Origin: an uncultured Alphaproteobacteria bacterium
GTDB taxonomy: Bacteria > Pseudomonadota > Alphaproteobacteria > HIMB59 > GCA-002718135
DNA length: 64,000 nt
Assembly (NCBI GenBank): GCA_902621855.1
Contig: CACNNQ010000002.1
Location: forward strand, 62,001-126,000
Direction: 5' to 3'
Shown here: positions 49,113 to 59,793 of the stretch, piece after piece
How positions within the stretch are numbered: the first letter of the stretch is position 1
How the letters are laid out: the number at the start of each line of letters is the position of its first letter
Position numbers and translations under genes: made by a program
The notes under the pieces: model-generated
Database searches by the model: none
Told to the model about the DNA's origin: nothing
The model's input: the letters and a program-made list of their open reading frames with translations, nothing else

Positions 49113-50152
49113 TGTAAGTCTTCTTTTAATTGGTAATTAATTTTTTTTCTCCATATATCTAGAACCTTTAAATTATCTAAAGTATCATCCCAAGTCATAC
49201 CAGGATGAGGTACTTGTTGCTTTTGCTTTAAAATTGATTGACTTGAAAGTTCTGCTTCAAAAAAAAATAAATGCTCTGGTCCTTTAAAGTTTTTTATTTC
49301 TTCAATATTATTTTTAATAATTCTTATGGTTGAGTGATAAGGGCCTCCATCCTTTCCTGGCATCCAAGGATTATCAACTATAATTTTTCCATCAGTTCCC
49401 TCTATAATTGAATTATTATGCATATTTTTCATTATAGCTGTATGTAATTCGGCTTGAACATCATTATCAAATCTTAATACTGCGTGTGCTTCTTCATCAA
49501 CACCTGTTTCACCAATTTTTGCGTTTGCGTCTATATGAATTGGATTAATAAATTTTTTTCCAGAATTTACTCCCGCGATCATTCTAGAAAAGGATACTGG
49601 ATAGAGACCAACATCTAAAATAGATCCTCCAGCTAAATTTTTATTAAATAATCGGTGCTCGGGAATAATTTTACCCATGTCAAATCCAAAGGAAGATGTA
49701 ATTTTTTTAATTTCTCCAATAATATTATCTTTAATATAATCTAATAGAGCGGGAATTTGTGGATGACATCGATACATAAAACCCTCTTTATAAAAAACAC
49801 CTTTTTCTTTAACTACATCAATTACTTTTTTAGCTTGTTTAAAATTAATAGCGCCAGGTTTTTCACATAAAATATGTTTTCCAGCATGCGCAGCCTTTAT
49901 AGATAGATCAGCATGGAACGTATGAGGTGTAGCAATATAAACTGCATCTATACTTTCTGATTTTAATAGTTTCTCGTAGTTATCAAATCTTAAAACATTG
50001 TGAATATTATATTTATCTCCAAATATTTTTCTTCTTTCAGAATTTAGACTGGCAATAGATACTAATTCACCGGAATATGTTTGTTTTAATGCATCTGCAA
50101 AATTATTTGCAATAGAGCCAAGACCTATAATACCCCATCTTATCTTATTCAT
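49109..50152 (-). CDS. Gfo/Idh/MocA family oxidoreductase
   Basis: RWGIIGLGSIANNFADALKQ, AGKHILCEKPGAIN. Confidence 0.93.
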   Translation of the reverse strand: MNKIRWGIIGLGSIANNFADALKQTYSGELVSIASLNSERRKIFGDKYNIHNVLRFDNYEKLLKSESIDAVYIATPHTFHADLSIKAAHAGKHILCEKPGAINFKQAKKVIDVVKEKGVFYKEGFMYRCHPQIPALLDYIKDNIIGEIKKITSSFGFDMGKIIPEHRLFNKNLAGGSILDVGLYPVSFSRMIAGVNSGKKFINPIHIDANAKIGETGVDEEAHAVLRFDNDVQAELHTAIMKNMHNNSIIEGTDGKIIVDNPWMPGKDGGPYHSTIRIIKNNIEEIKNFKGPEHLFFFEAELSSQSILKQKQQVPHPGMTWDDTLDNLKVLDIWRKKINYQLKEDLQ

Positions 50153-50165
50153 TTATTTTTAGTTG

Positions 50166-51215
50166 TTATAAATAACTTGATTTGTATATTGTTGCCATTT
50201 TAGACAAATTATTAGGTTTTATTTTAGTTCCATAACCTGCCGCACCAAATTCTTCTAATCTATTGATTACAACTTTTTTCATAGCATCTTTTGATAATGC
50301 TAAATATTTTCTTGGATCAAATTGAGATGGATTTGCAGCAAAATATTTTCTAATAGCTGAGGTAGCTGCCAATCTTAGATCAGTATCTACATTGATTTTT
50401 CTAACCCCGTTTTTTATACCTTCTTTGATCTCACTTATAGGAACTCCGTATGTTTCCTTCATATCTCCACCATATTTATTAATTTCAGATATTACTTCCT
50501 TTGATACTGATGATGAGCCATGCATAACTAAGTGAGTATTAGGAAGTTTTTGATGTATTTCTTTAATTCTTTCCATTGCCAGAGTTTTACCTGTTGGTGG
50601 TTTAGAAAATTTATATGCACCGTGACTTGTTCCAATTGCTATAGCTAATGCGTCAACTTTTGTTTGATTTACAAATTCTAATGCTTCATCTGGGTTTGTT
50701 AATAATTGTTTTTCAGTTAAAATTCCTTCCGCTCCAACTCCATCTTCTTTTTCACCAGTTCCTGTTTCAAGTGAACCAAGACAACCAAGCTCTCCTTCAA
50801 CAGAGATGCCTAAAGAATGTGCAATATTAACTGTCTGTTTTGTAACTTTAACATTGTAGTCAAAGTCTGAAGGAGTTTTTTGATCTTCTTTTAATGATCC
50901 ATCCATCATTACGGAAGTAAATCCAAGGTCCATACAAATTTTACAATCTTCTGGTGATCCTCCGTGGTCTTGATGAAGAACAATAGGAGTGTCTTTAAAC
51001 TCATCCACAGCGGCTTCAATCATCTTAATTAAAAATTTAGGTCCAGCATATTTTCTTGCAGATTTAGATACTGCTAAGATGACTGGACTATTTAAATCAT
51101 TTGCTCCCTCAACAATCGCACGTATTTGCTCAAGATTATTTATATTAAATGCTGGAACTCCGTAATTATTTTCGGCAGCGTGGTCTAGCAATTGTCTTAA
51201 TGTAATAAGAGCCAT
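50166..51215 (-). CDS. fba: Class II fructose-bisphosphate aldolase
   Basis: [49 protein letters not shown]. Confidence 0.93.
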   Translation of the reverse strand: MALITLRQLLDHAAENNYGVPAFNINNLEQIRAIVEGANDLNSPVILAVSKSARKYAGPKFLIKMIEAAVDEFKDTPIVLHQDHGGSPEDCKICMDLGFTSVMMDGSLKEDQKTPSDFDYNVKVTKQTVNIAHSLGISVEGELGCLGSLETGTGEKEDGVGAEGILTEKQLLTNPDEALEFVNQTKVDALAIAIGTSHGAYKFSKPPTGKTLAMERIKEIHQKLPNTHLVMHGSSSVSKEVISEINKYGGDMKETYGVPISEIKEGIKNGVRKINVDTDLRLAATSAIRKYFAANPSQFDPRKYLALSKDAMKKVVINRLEEFGAAGYGTKIKPNNLSKMATIYKSSYL

Positions 51216-51251
51216 AATGGTCTTTTATATTTTACTTCCTTAATTGCAAGA

Positions 51252-52103
51252 TTATCCTTTGACAGCACCAAAAGTTAATCCCCGGATAAACTGTTTTTGT
51301 AAAATAAAAAACATTATTACTGGAGGAAGCGCGCAAACAATCGAACCAGCGGCAATAAGATTCCAAGATGCTACCCATTGGCCACGTAACACTTGAATTC
51401 CAACAGTTACAGGGCGAACTGAATCACTTTGAACAAGAACCAAAGCCCAAAAATAATCATTCCAAATAAAAGTAAAAATTAATACACCTAGTGCAGCTAA
51501 TGCAGGCCTCATTAAGGGCAATACGATCTTTCTATAAATAAAAAACTCTGATGCTCCGTCAGCTCTTGCGGCCTCAATTAATTCAAATGGAAGCTCTTTA
51601 ATGAAATTTCTTAAAAAAAATGTACAAAAGCCAGATTGAAAAGCTATGTGAAAAATAATTAGCGCAAACCATGTATCATAAATTCCAAATTGTATAGTTA
51701 TACTTCTAACTGGTACAAGCAAAATTTGAAAAGGGATAAAATTTCCAGCAATAAATGCAGCAAAAATTATCATATTTAGTCTAAACTTATGTATAGCTAA
51801 GGTAAAACCAGACATCGAACTAATCAATAATGTAATTAAAGTTGTTGGTATGGTTATAATTAAACTATTAAGAAAAAATCTTGCCATTGGACTTCTAATA
51901 AAAACTTCTGAATAATTTTCAAAAAAATGGATTTCAGTAGGTATGCCCCAATAATTCCCTGCATTTAAATCTGTCAAAGATCTTAATGAAATTAGCATAA
52001 TAGCAAATAACGGAAGCAACCATGTAATTATGCTTAAATATAATAATATTCTGTAACGATATCTGTTTAAAATTGGTTGTTTTTCTATTGGGTATGGAAA
52101 CAT
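51252..52103 (-). CDS. Sugar ABC transporter permease (MalG/UgpE type)
   Basis: EAA-loop ELIEAARADGASEFFIYRKIVLPLMRPALAA. Confidence 0.92.
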   Translation of the reverse strand: MFPYPIEKQPILNRYRYRILLYLSIITWLLPLFAIMLISLRSLTDLNAGNYWGIPTEIHFFENYSEVFIRSPMARFFLNSLIITIPTTLITLLISSMSGFTLAIHKFRLNMIIFAAFIAGNFIPFQILLVPVRSITIQFGIYDTWFALIIFHIAFQSGFCTFFLRNFIKELPFELIEAARADGASEFFIYRKIVLPLMRPALAALGVLIFTFIWNDYFWALVLVQSDSVRPVTVGIQVLRGQWVASWNLIAAGSIVCALPPVIMFFILQKQFIRGLTFGAVKG

Positions 52104-53023
52104 TATTTTTCAGATTTTTCATTTTGAAATAATCGATATAAAAACCACACGATATAAATATCCATTATTATAAATAATATTGTTGCAATTGCAGAACCGT
52201 ATCCCATTCTGTAACTAAATAGTGCTTCTTCATACATTTTGTATGCGAGAACTGACGAACTACCCCAAGGTCCTCCTTTGGTCATAATTGCTACCATATC
52301 AAAACTTCTTAAAGCGCCTACAACTGTTACAACAGTAGCTATAAAAGTTGCTGGCTTAAGTTGTGGAAGTATAACATACCAAAACATTTTAAAACCCATC
52401 GCACCATCAATTCTTCCAGCTTCAACTATTTCTCTGTTAACATTTGTCAGTCCAGTTAGATATATAATCATTGTATATGCGATAGATGGCCAAAAAAATG
52501 CAAAAATTATCGCGTAAGTTGCTAGAGATTCTTCAGCTAAAAATGCTATAGGTTCTAATCCTAAAGATCTAAAAACTAGGTCTAAAAAACCATATTTTGG
52601 TAAATAAAACCAAGAAAAAATTAAACCAACTACAACTAAATTAATTACAAATGGGAAAAAAAATAGAGGTTTAATAAATTTCATTTCTTTGATGTTTTGA
52701 TTTAAAAAAATTGCTAAACCTAGTCCTATAGGAATGACGAGAAGACTTAAAATTAACCACTTAATATTATTTATAATGAGAGTAGGAAATTCATAATCGT
52801 CAAAAAATAGTTCTTTATAGTTACCTAATCCAACCCACTTCCAGTTTTTAAGATCACCACTTAAACCAAGCAACCCCCTGTCCATTCCATTCCAGGAATG
52901 AAAGCTTACCCAAATAGAGTCTATTATTGGATAGATAACATACAATAGGAAGAGGCAACTAGCTGGTGCCAAAAAGAATATCGGCGCCAATTTAATTTGA
53001 TTTTTTGATATATATTTTATCAT
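52103..53023 (-). CDS. Sugar ABC transporter permease (MalF/UgpA type)
   Basis: EAA-loop EIVEAGRIDGAMGFKMFWYVILPQLKPA. Confidence 0.92.
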   Translation of the reverse strand: MIKYISKNQIKLAPIFFLAPASCLFLLYVIYPIIDSIWVSFHSWNGMDRGLLGLSGDLKNWKWVGLGNYKELFFDDYEFPTLIINNIKWLILSLLVIPIGLGLAIFLNQNIKEMKFIKPLFFFPFVINLVVVGLIFSWFYLPKYGFLDLVFRSLGLEPIAFLAEESLATYAIIFAFFWPSIAYTMIIYLTGLTNVNREIVEAGRIDGAMGFKMFWYVILPQLKPATFIATVVTVVGALRSFDMVAIMTKGGPWGSSSVLAYKMYEEALFSYRMGYGSAIATILFIIMDIYIVWFLYRLFQNEKSEK

Positions 53024-53048
53024 AAAAAAAGGCGGAAATATTTCCGCC
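53024..53048 (-). terminator. Intra-operon hairpin with T7 tract directly before the permease ATG
   Basis: Perfect 18-bp palindrome GGCGGAAATATTTCCGCC (53031-53048), then T7 on the minus strand (53024-53030), then ATG at 53023. Confidence 0.75.
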
Positions 53049-53067
53049 TTTAATTTTTACAAGGTCT

Positions 53068-54300
53068 TTAGTTGGAACTAAAGACTCTTTTTCTAGTTTT
53101 ATCTAATCTAGATCTAATAGCTCCAATTCTTTCAGGCTTTACCATGAATTCTTGGAAACCTTTCATGCCATCACCATGCATATCTGGATGCGTATCTCTA
53201 TCATAGAATTGAGCAATATCAGAAGCACTACTTAGAACAGCAAAACCTTGTTGCTTAAATCTATCTGATGGTGGTGTAGCATTAGAATTTGGCGTTAGAG
53301 ATCCATTATCCTCTGCCAAAGCTTTTGCTGCATCAGGATTTGCTAGGAAAGCAAGAAACTTTTTAGCATCTTCTTTGTTTTTAGCTCCACTTGGAATATG
53401 GAACGTATCTGTTGGCGCATCCTCTGCCATACCTACACCTTTGTAAACCATCGGAAATTGGAAATAATCTACATTATCTGCAACACCAGCATCTTCAAAG
53501 AAAGGTACTACAAAATTACCCATCAAATACATCGCAGCTTCACCATTAATCATAGGTGTTATAGCTTCTTGCCATGACAGTGAAGCATGGTCTTCAAGAT
53601 AATATCCTGCATTGGAAAGTTCAGCCCATTTATCGAATACATCGTCAAGTCTTGGATCTTCATAACTAGCATTACCAGCCATTAAATCCATATGGAAGTT
53701 ATAGCCATTAATTCTCATATTCATGTAATCAAACCATGCTGCTGCTGTCCAAAGATATTTGGTTCCTATTGTAATCGGAGTATAACCATTTTTCTTAAGC
53801 ATAGCGCATACCCATTTAAACTCTTCAAAATCTCGAGGCTCATTTAAACCAAGCTTATCAAATATATCTTTTCTATAATAAACACCCCACTGATAATAAG
53901 CATAGGGAACTCCATATTGCTTGCCATCAACAGTTAATGAACCTTTAGATGCTGCCATTGAGTCATTCAAACCAGCACTTTCCCAAACATCAGATACATC
54001 TTCAAATAGACCTTGATCAACAAAGAATTTCATTCTGTTCCCAGCAAACCAAACAGCTATGTCTGGAGCATCAGCTTGTAAAAAGTTTCTAATTGCAACT
54101 TTATACTCTTCATGATCAAAATCATTTACTACAACAGTTACTTCAGGATGAGCTTTATCGAAGGCATCGATAAAAGCATACATCACCTCTTTTGCTCTTG
54201 GATCTGATTGATTATTATTGATAACCAAAGTTCCAGCTAATGATACAAATGAAGTAAATAAGGTAGTCAAAACTACCCCAAAACTAAATATTTTCATTTT
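53068..54300 (-). CDS. Sugar ABC transporter substrate-binding protein (CUT1 type)
   Basis: Signal peptide MKIFSFGVVLTTLFTSFVSLAGT; extracellular SBP family 1; start at Met4 (54300) of the track ORF. Confidence 0.92.
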   Translation of the reverse strand, partial: KMKIFSFGVVLTTLFTSFVSLAGTLVINNNQSDPRAKEVMYAFIDAFDKAHPEVTVVVNDFDHEEYKVAIRNFLQADAPDIAVWFAGNRMKFFVDQGLFEDVSDVWESAGLNDSMAASKGSLTVDGKQYGVPYAYYQWGVYYRKDIFDKLGLNEPRDFEEFKWVCAMLKKNGYTPITIGTKYLWTAAAWFDYMNMRINGYNFHMDLMAGNASYEDPRLDDVFDKWAELSNAGYYLEDHASLSWQEAITPMINGEAAMYLMGNFVVPFFEDAGVADNVDYFQFPMVYKGVGMAEDAPTDTFHIPSGAKNKEDAKKFLAFLANPDAAKALAEDNGSLTPNSNATPPSDRFKQQGFAVLSSASDIAQFYDRDTHPDMHGDGMKGFQEFMVKPERIGAIRSRLDKTRKRVFSSN

Positions 54301-54375
54301 ACCTCCCATGAAAATTATACATATTATCTAACATATCTAGAACCAGATAAAATAGGAAATATGGATAATTTGTAA

Positions 54376-54452
54376 TGGTGGGCCCTCAGGGACTTGAACC
54401 CCGGACCACCCCGTTATGAGCGGGGCGCTCTAACCAACTGAGCTAAGAGCCC
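54376..54452 (-). tRNA. tRNA with CAU anticodon (Ile2-lysidine or elongator Met)
   Basis: Minus: GGGCTCTTAGCTCAGTTGGTTAGAGCGCCCCGCTCATAACGGGGTGGTCCGGGGTTCAAGTCCCTGAGGGCCCACCA; full cloverleaf, anticodon loop CTCATAA, encoded CCA. Confidence 0.95.
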
Positions 54453-54500
54453 TGAAACTGCTAATACATCTCAATTTTGTAAGTTTCAATTAATTTATTC

Positions 54501-55328
54501 CTAGATCTGAATTTTTAAAAGATCTTTCCCAACTATTGGGTTTTTCCCAAAATCATTTCTGACGATTTTCATAAGTTTATTTTCATTGAATTTTGTTGGT
54601 ACAAAATGAGTAAGGACAAGTTTTTTACAATTGGTAATTTTTGCAATTTTACCAACTATTGTTGAGGGAGTATGATAATCTCTTACATTATGTAATGTTT
54701 TTTTTGTTCTCATTTTATTAGTTTCTTTTATTTCTCCATCTATAAAAACTTCATGCAATAAAACGTCTGCGTTTTGTCCGAATTTCATTATATTTTCACA
54801 TGGTTTAGTGTCCCCACTTATAGTTAGTTTTTTTTTATTATGGTAAAAGTTAAAACCATAAGCATATTTTACGGGTTTATGATCGACTGTAAAATATGTG
54901 ATTTTTATATCTTTAATTTTAATATTTCCAAGGGATTTGAATTCTTTTACTATAATATCAAATGCTTTTATTGATGATCTTACTTCATAATTTATTCTTT
55001 GCTCTCTCTCTTTTTTCCACGCGTTCATAATTTTTTTTATAAAGATTTTAGTTCCTGGTGGTCCATAAATTATCCATGGTTTTATTCTATAAGAATGCCA
55101 TGAAGAAATTATTAATTGATATAAATCAACTACATGATCTGAGTGAAGGTGTGTTAATAATAGAGCATCAATACTAGCACCTGATATATTTATTTGATTA
55201 AGTCTCTGTGTTACTCCAGAACCACAATCAACTAAAATTTTTGCTTTTTTTGTAGATACTAAATTAGAAGGACCAAATCTTCTGTAATCAACACTAGGAC
55301 AACCTGTTCCAAGAAGTGTTAATTCCAT
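54501..55328 (-). CDS. MBL-fold hydrolase, ribonuclease Z-like
   Basis: LTHLHSDHVVDLYQLI, ISGDTKPCENIMKFGQNADVLLHEVF. Confidence 0.88.
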   Translation of the reverse strand: MELTLLGTGCPSVDYRRFGPSNLVSTKKAKILVDCGSGVTQRLNQINISGASIDALLLTHLHSDHVVDLYQLIISSWHSYRIKPWIIYGPPGTKIFIKKIMNAWKKEREQRINYEVRSSIKAFDIIVKEFKSLGNIKIKDIKITYFTVDHKPVKYAYGFNFYHNKKKLTISGDTKPCENIMKFGQNADVLLHEVFIDGEIKETNKMRTKKTLHNVRDYHTPSTIVGKIAKITNCKKLVLTHFVPTKFNENKLMKIVRNDFGKNPIVGKDLLKIQI

Positions 55329-57484
55329 TACTCATCCAAAAAAGTTTTTAATTTTCTAGCCCTAGTTGGGTGTTTTAATTTTCTTAGCGCTTTTGCTTCT
55401 ATCTGTCTAATTCTCTCTCTTGTTACACTAAATTGTTGACCAACTTCTTCTAAAGTGTGATCACTATTCATTCCAATACCAAAACGCATTCTTAAAACTC
55501 TCTCTTCTCGTGGAGTAAGAGATGATAGAATTCTTGTTGTTGTGTCTCGTAAAGAGCTTTTAACTGCTGCATCAATAGGAATCAATGCATTTTTATCTTC
55601 AATAAAATCTCCAAGTGAGCTATCTTCTTCATCACCAACAGGGGTCTCTAAACTTATTGGTTCTTTGGCTATTTTCAGAACTTTCTTCACCTTATCAATT
55701 GGCATGTGTAAACGATCTGCAAGCTCGTTAGGAGTTGGCTCTCTACCAATTTCTGACATAATCTGCCTTGTTGTTCTTACAATTTTATTAATAGTTTCAA
55801 TCATATGTACTGGTATTCGAATGGTTCTGGCTTGATCAGCTATAGATCTGGTTATTGCCTGCCTTATCCACCAGGTAGCGTATGTTGAAAATTTATAACC
55901 TCTTCTATATTCAAATTTATCTACAGCTTTCATCAAGCCAATATTTCCCTCTTGAATTAAATCTAAAAATTGTAGACCTCTATTTGTATATTTTTTAGCA
56001 ATTGATATAACAAGTCTTAGGTTTGATTCTATCATTTCTTTCTTTGCTCTATTTGCCGATCTTTCACCATTTTGTACAGTGCTGACTATTCGCCTAAATT
56101 CTGATATAGGTAATTCAGAAGCAGATTGGATTTCTTTTATTTCTTCAACAATTTTGTTAATTTCTAAATGATTCCTATTTATAAATTTTTCCCAACTTTT
56201 ATCCTTAGTAGCCAATAAATTTTGTATCCAATTTTTCTCAAAATTAAAATTCAAATATTGCTCAATAAATGACTCTCGCTTTACACCTGCGCTAGTAGCC
56301 AATCTTAACATTTTTCCTTCTCTCAAAAGAAGTTTTTTATTTAGTTCATAAAGAGCTTCCATGAGAGCTTCAATTGTTGAAGAATTAAAATGTACCGCCT
56401 TCATTGCAGAAACCATCTCTTTTTGAACTTTTTTATATTTTTTTTCTATTGATATATAATTTTTATCATCTTTTTTTTCTGAATTTATAAGTTCACTGCT
56501 ATATTTTTGTAATTTTTTGAAAAGTTTTGTTATATCGTTAAAATCTTCTAAAACTTTAGGTTTTAGTTTTTCTTCCATAGCAGCCAGAGAAACATTTAAT
56601 CCTTCTTCTTCTTCATCATCCTCACTTACTTGATTTTCATCATTAGAATCAGTATTATCACTTGATTCATTTTTATCCTTATTGCTCTGATTATTATCTG
56701 AAGAAGCATTTTCAATTAACTTAAGTGTGTCCTCTAATTTATTATCAGAAATATCTGACATATCGTACGTTGCCTCCAGATCAACAATATCTCTCAATAA
56801 CATTGTTCCATCCTTGATAGAGTCTTTCCAATTTATAATTGATCTTATAGTCATTGGACTTTCACAAATTGCACCGATCATTTTTTCTCTTCCAGCCTCA
56901 ATTCTTTTTGCAATAGCTATTTCGCCTTCTCTACTTAATAGTTCTACAGCGCCCATATCTCTAAGATATAATCTAACTGGATCATCAGTTTTGCCAGTTT
57001 GTTTTTTTTCTTCTTCTTCTGAATTTTCATCAGATTTGCTGGCTTCTTTAGATATATTAATTAATTCTTTAGCTTCCTCTTCGGAGTAGATTTTAATTTT
57101 TGAAGTAATGAACAATTGTTCGAGTTTTTTTACGTTTTCCTCTAGTCTAAATCTTTTTGGAATAGATTTCTCTATTATTTTAAGAGTATATATTCCATCT
57201 ATTTTATTTTTAGTAATTAGTTTTTCAAAAATTTCTTTTATTTTATCCTCAAACGTAGACTTGGATTTTTTTATTGAAGTAATATTTTTTTTGTAATTTT
57301 TTTTATCTATTTTAGAATCAGAAGATTTACTTATTTTTTTTTTGACTTTATTAATTAATTTTTTCTTTATTGATTTTTTTGTTGTTTTTTTATTTACTTT
57401 TGATGTTTTTTTTACAGATTTTTTTTTCGTAGTTTTCTTTACGACCTTAGAAGATTTCTTTTTAATTTTTTTCTTTTTTTTCAT
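55328..57484 (-). CDS. rpoD: RNA polymerase primary sigma factor RpoD
   Basis: [54 protein letters not shown]; Lys-rich N-terminus. Confidence 0.98.
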   Translation of the reverse strand: MKKKKKIKKKSSKVVKKTTKKKSVKKTSKVNKKTTKKSIKKKLINKVKKKISKSSDSKIDKKNYKKNITSIKKSKSTFEDKIKEIFEKLITKNKIDGIYTLKIIEKSIPKRFRLEENVKKLEQLFITSKIKIYSEEEAKELINISKEASKSDENSEEEEKKQTGKTDDPVRLYLRDMGAVELLSREGEIAIAKRIEAGREKMIGAICESPMTIRSIINWKDSIKDGTMLLRDIVDLEATYDMSDISDNKLEDTLKLIENASSDNNQSNKDKNESSDNTDSNDENQVSEDDEEEEGLNVSLAAMEEKLKPKVLEDFNDITKLFKKLQKYSSELINSEKKDDKNYISIEKKYKKVQKEMVSAMKAVHFNSSTIEALMEALYELNKKLLLREGKMLRLATSAGVKRESFIEQYLNFNFEKNWIQNLLATKDKSWEKFINRNHLEINKIVEEIKEIQSASELPISEFRRIVSTVQNGERSANRAKKEMIESNLRLVISIAKKYTNRGLQFLDLIQEGNIGLMKAVDKFEYRRGYKFSTYATWWIRQAITRSIADQARTIRIPVHMIETINKIVRTTRQIMSEIGREPTPNELADRLHMPIDKVKKVLKIAKEPISLETPVGDEEDSSLGDFIEDKNALIPIDAAVKSSLRDTTTRILSSLTPREERVLRMRFGIGMNSDHTLEEVGQQFSVTRERIRQIEAKALRKLKHPTRARKLKTFLDE

Positions 57485-57496
57485 ATAATAGCGAAA

Positions 57497-59233
57497 CTAT
57501 TCCTCGGTACTAATGAGATCAGCTTTAATTTTTTTCAACTCATCCCAAGAAAGTGACGAAAAGTTATTATCTAATTTATCTAGGCTTTTATTTATTTTTT
57601 TCAAATTTGAAAGTCTTGTATTAAGATTTTTGACTGAATCTTGAATTTCTAATAATGTTTCCCTAGAATCGTTATCTTTTTTACAATATGGAAATAGGTC
57701 TAAAATACTATTTTCTGATACATATTTTAGTATTTTAATATAGTTTTTTGGTATCTCATTTATTTTAATTTCATCAATTTGCATTTCTTTAATCTGATTT
57801 TTTTGAAAATAATTTATAAATTCAACTTGGTCATGATCTAACAAATTACTACTCAAAAGCAATTCAGCTAAATCATCTCTTAGATCTATGTGATTAAGAT
57901 ACGATACCATAAAAGAATTTATTTGTTTAGAAAGTAGATTATCTTTTATTTCTTTATTTTTTACAATTAATGTTTTTTTATTTCGAGACTTTAATTTATT
58001 AAAAAATAAATTTTTAAATTCATTTTTATAAAAGAACTTAATTTTTTTATCTTTAATAGTATCAATTATATCGTCAATATACTTATCAAATGATATTTTA
58101 TCTTCCGCCTTTGATAAATCTACTGAAGATGAAGATTGATCAAAAATAAATTTAACAATTGGTACTGGTTTTTTTAATAGTTCGATTAAGTGTTTCAAAG
58201 AACTTTTATTTATAAGACTATCAGGATCATAATTCTTAGGAAGTTTGATAAACTGTAAATATTTGTTTGGAGATATATACTGAAGTGACATTAATGCACT
58301 TTTATAAGATGCTCGGAGACCAGCTTCATCTCCGTCAAACATTATCGTAGGCTTTTCTGCATATTTCCAAGATAACAATAACTGATTTTCAGTTAAAGCT
58401 GTTCCTAGTGGAGCAACAACTGTTTTAATATTATTTTCATATAAGCTAATAACATCCATGTAACCTTCACAGATAAGAATATTTTTTTTTGTTCTTATGT
58501 ATTCTTTCGCATTATTTAGATTATAAAGAATGCTTCTTTTTTGAAAAAAATTACTTTCCGGGGAATTAATATATTTAGGATTTGAATTATCTAAAACTCT
58601 ACCTCCAAATCCAATAACTGTATTTTTCTCATTAGAAATTGGAAATATTAATCTCTTGTAAAAAAAATCTTTTATTTTTTTATTATTATCGATTTTTATA
58701 ACATTACTTTTTAAAATATCTTTGTCAGAAAAATTATTTTTTTTTAAATGATCGTAAAGAGATGATTTAGCATTATATGAAAAACCAATTCTAAATTTTT
58801 TTATTGTATCCATGGAAATCGAACGCTTGTTTAGATAGTTCTTGCATTGGTCATTATAAAAAAGGTTATTTTCAAACCATTTTGTTGAAACTTCAAGAAT
58901 TTTGAAAATATTTTCATATTCTTTATTTTGCTTTATATTTTTTTCTATAATTCTTATTCCCACTTTATTAGCTAATTCTTTAACCGCATCAGGAAAAGAA
59001 TAATTGTATAGGTCAGTATAAATCGTAAAAATATCACCCTTAGCACCACAACCAAAACAATAATAAGAACCTAAATTATCATTTATTTTACAAGACGGTG
59101 TTTTCTCTTCATGAAATGGGCAACAACACCAATAGTCATTTCCTTTTCTTATTACTTTTACTTTTTTTTCTATTTCTGTAGAAAGTTGAATTTTTGATTT
59201 TATTGCTTCAAGATCATTTTTAGTAAATGACAT
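57497..59233 (-). CDS. dnaG: DNA primase
   Basis: CCPFHEEKTPSCKINDNLGSYYCFGCGAKGD zinc finger, TOPRIM. Confidence 0.97.
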   Translation of the reverse strand: MSFTKNDLEAIKSKIQLSTEIEKKVKVIRKGNDYWCCCPFHEEKTPSCKINDNLGSYYCFGCGAKGDIFTIYTDLYNYSFPDAVKELANKVGIRIIEKNIKQNKEYENIFKILEVSTKWFENNLFYNDQCKNYLNKRSISMDTIKKFRIGFSYNAKSSLYDHLKKNNFSDKDILKSNVIKIDNNKKIKDFFYKRLIFPISNEKNTVIGFGGRVLDNSNPKYINSPESNFFQKRSILYNLNNAKEYIRTKKNILICEGYMDVISLYENNIKTVVAPLGTALTENQLLLSWKYAEKPTIMFDGDEAGLRASYKSALMSLQYISPNKYLQFIKLPKNYDPDSLINKSSLKHLIELLKKPVPIVKFIFDQSSSSVDLSKAEDKISFDKYIDDIIDTIKDKKIKFFYKNEFKNLFFNKLKSRNKKTLIVKNKEIKDNLLSKQINSFMVSYLNHIDLRDDLAELLLSSNLLDHDQVEFINYFQKNQIKEMQIDEIKINEIPKNYIKILKYVSENSILDLFPYCKKDNDSRETLLEIQDSVKNLNTRLSNLKKINKSLDKLDNNFSSLSWDELKKIKADLISTEE

Positions 59234-59688
59234 TATTTACCTAAACTATCTTTAGCAATTTTTCCTGCTACTCCCATATCAATTTCACCCAAATAATTAG
59301 ATTTAATAATATTCATTAATTTTCCCATATCTTTGATTGATGAAAAATTATTCTCTTTTATAACTGTTTCAATAATAACCTTCGTTTCATTTTCACTTTT
59401 TTGATCAGGTAAAAAACTTTCTATCACAATGATTTCAGCTTTTTCTTTATCAATTAGATCTTGTCGATTCGCTTTTTCAAAGGCCTCTATGGAATCTTTT
59501 CTCTGTTTAACCAAACTTTGTAATATATTTAGCACATCTCCATCCATGAGGTTTTCTTGCTTTCCTCTTAATGCTATTTGCTTATCTTTAATTGCACTTC
59601 TTACAAGTCTTAACGTATTTATTGAATTGCTGTCTTTTTCTTTAATTGAATTCTTATATTTTTCGTCTATTTTATTTATTAAATTCAT
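59233..59688 (-). CDS. GatB/YqeY domain protein
   Basis: NTLRLVRSAIKDKQIALRG, FLPDQKSENE. Confidence 0.9.
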   Translation of the reverse strand: MNLINKIDEKYKNSIKEKDSNSINTLRLVRSAIKDKQIALRGKQENLMDGDVLNILQSLVKQRKDSIEAFEKANRQDLIDKEKAEIIVIESFLPDQKSENETKVIIETVIKENNFSSIKDMGKLMNIIKSNYLGEIDMGVAGKIAKDSLGK

Positions 59689-59769
59689 TTAGTTTTCTTA
59701 CTCCTAATATCAATTTTTTATTATTAATATACTAATATAATTCTTCTTATTAATTTCAACTAATCCTTG

Positions 59770-59793
59770 ACTAGGCAAGTATAAATGCCTAGT
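59770..59793. promoter_or_regulatory. Inverted repeat ACTAGGCA-N8-TGCCTAGT at the carA 5' end
   Basis: Perfect 8-bp arms at 59770-59777 and 59786-59793, overlapping the first candidate ATG and next to TTGACT (59767-59772). Confidence 0.6.
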
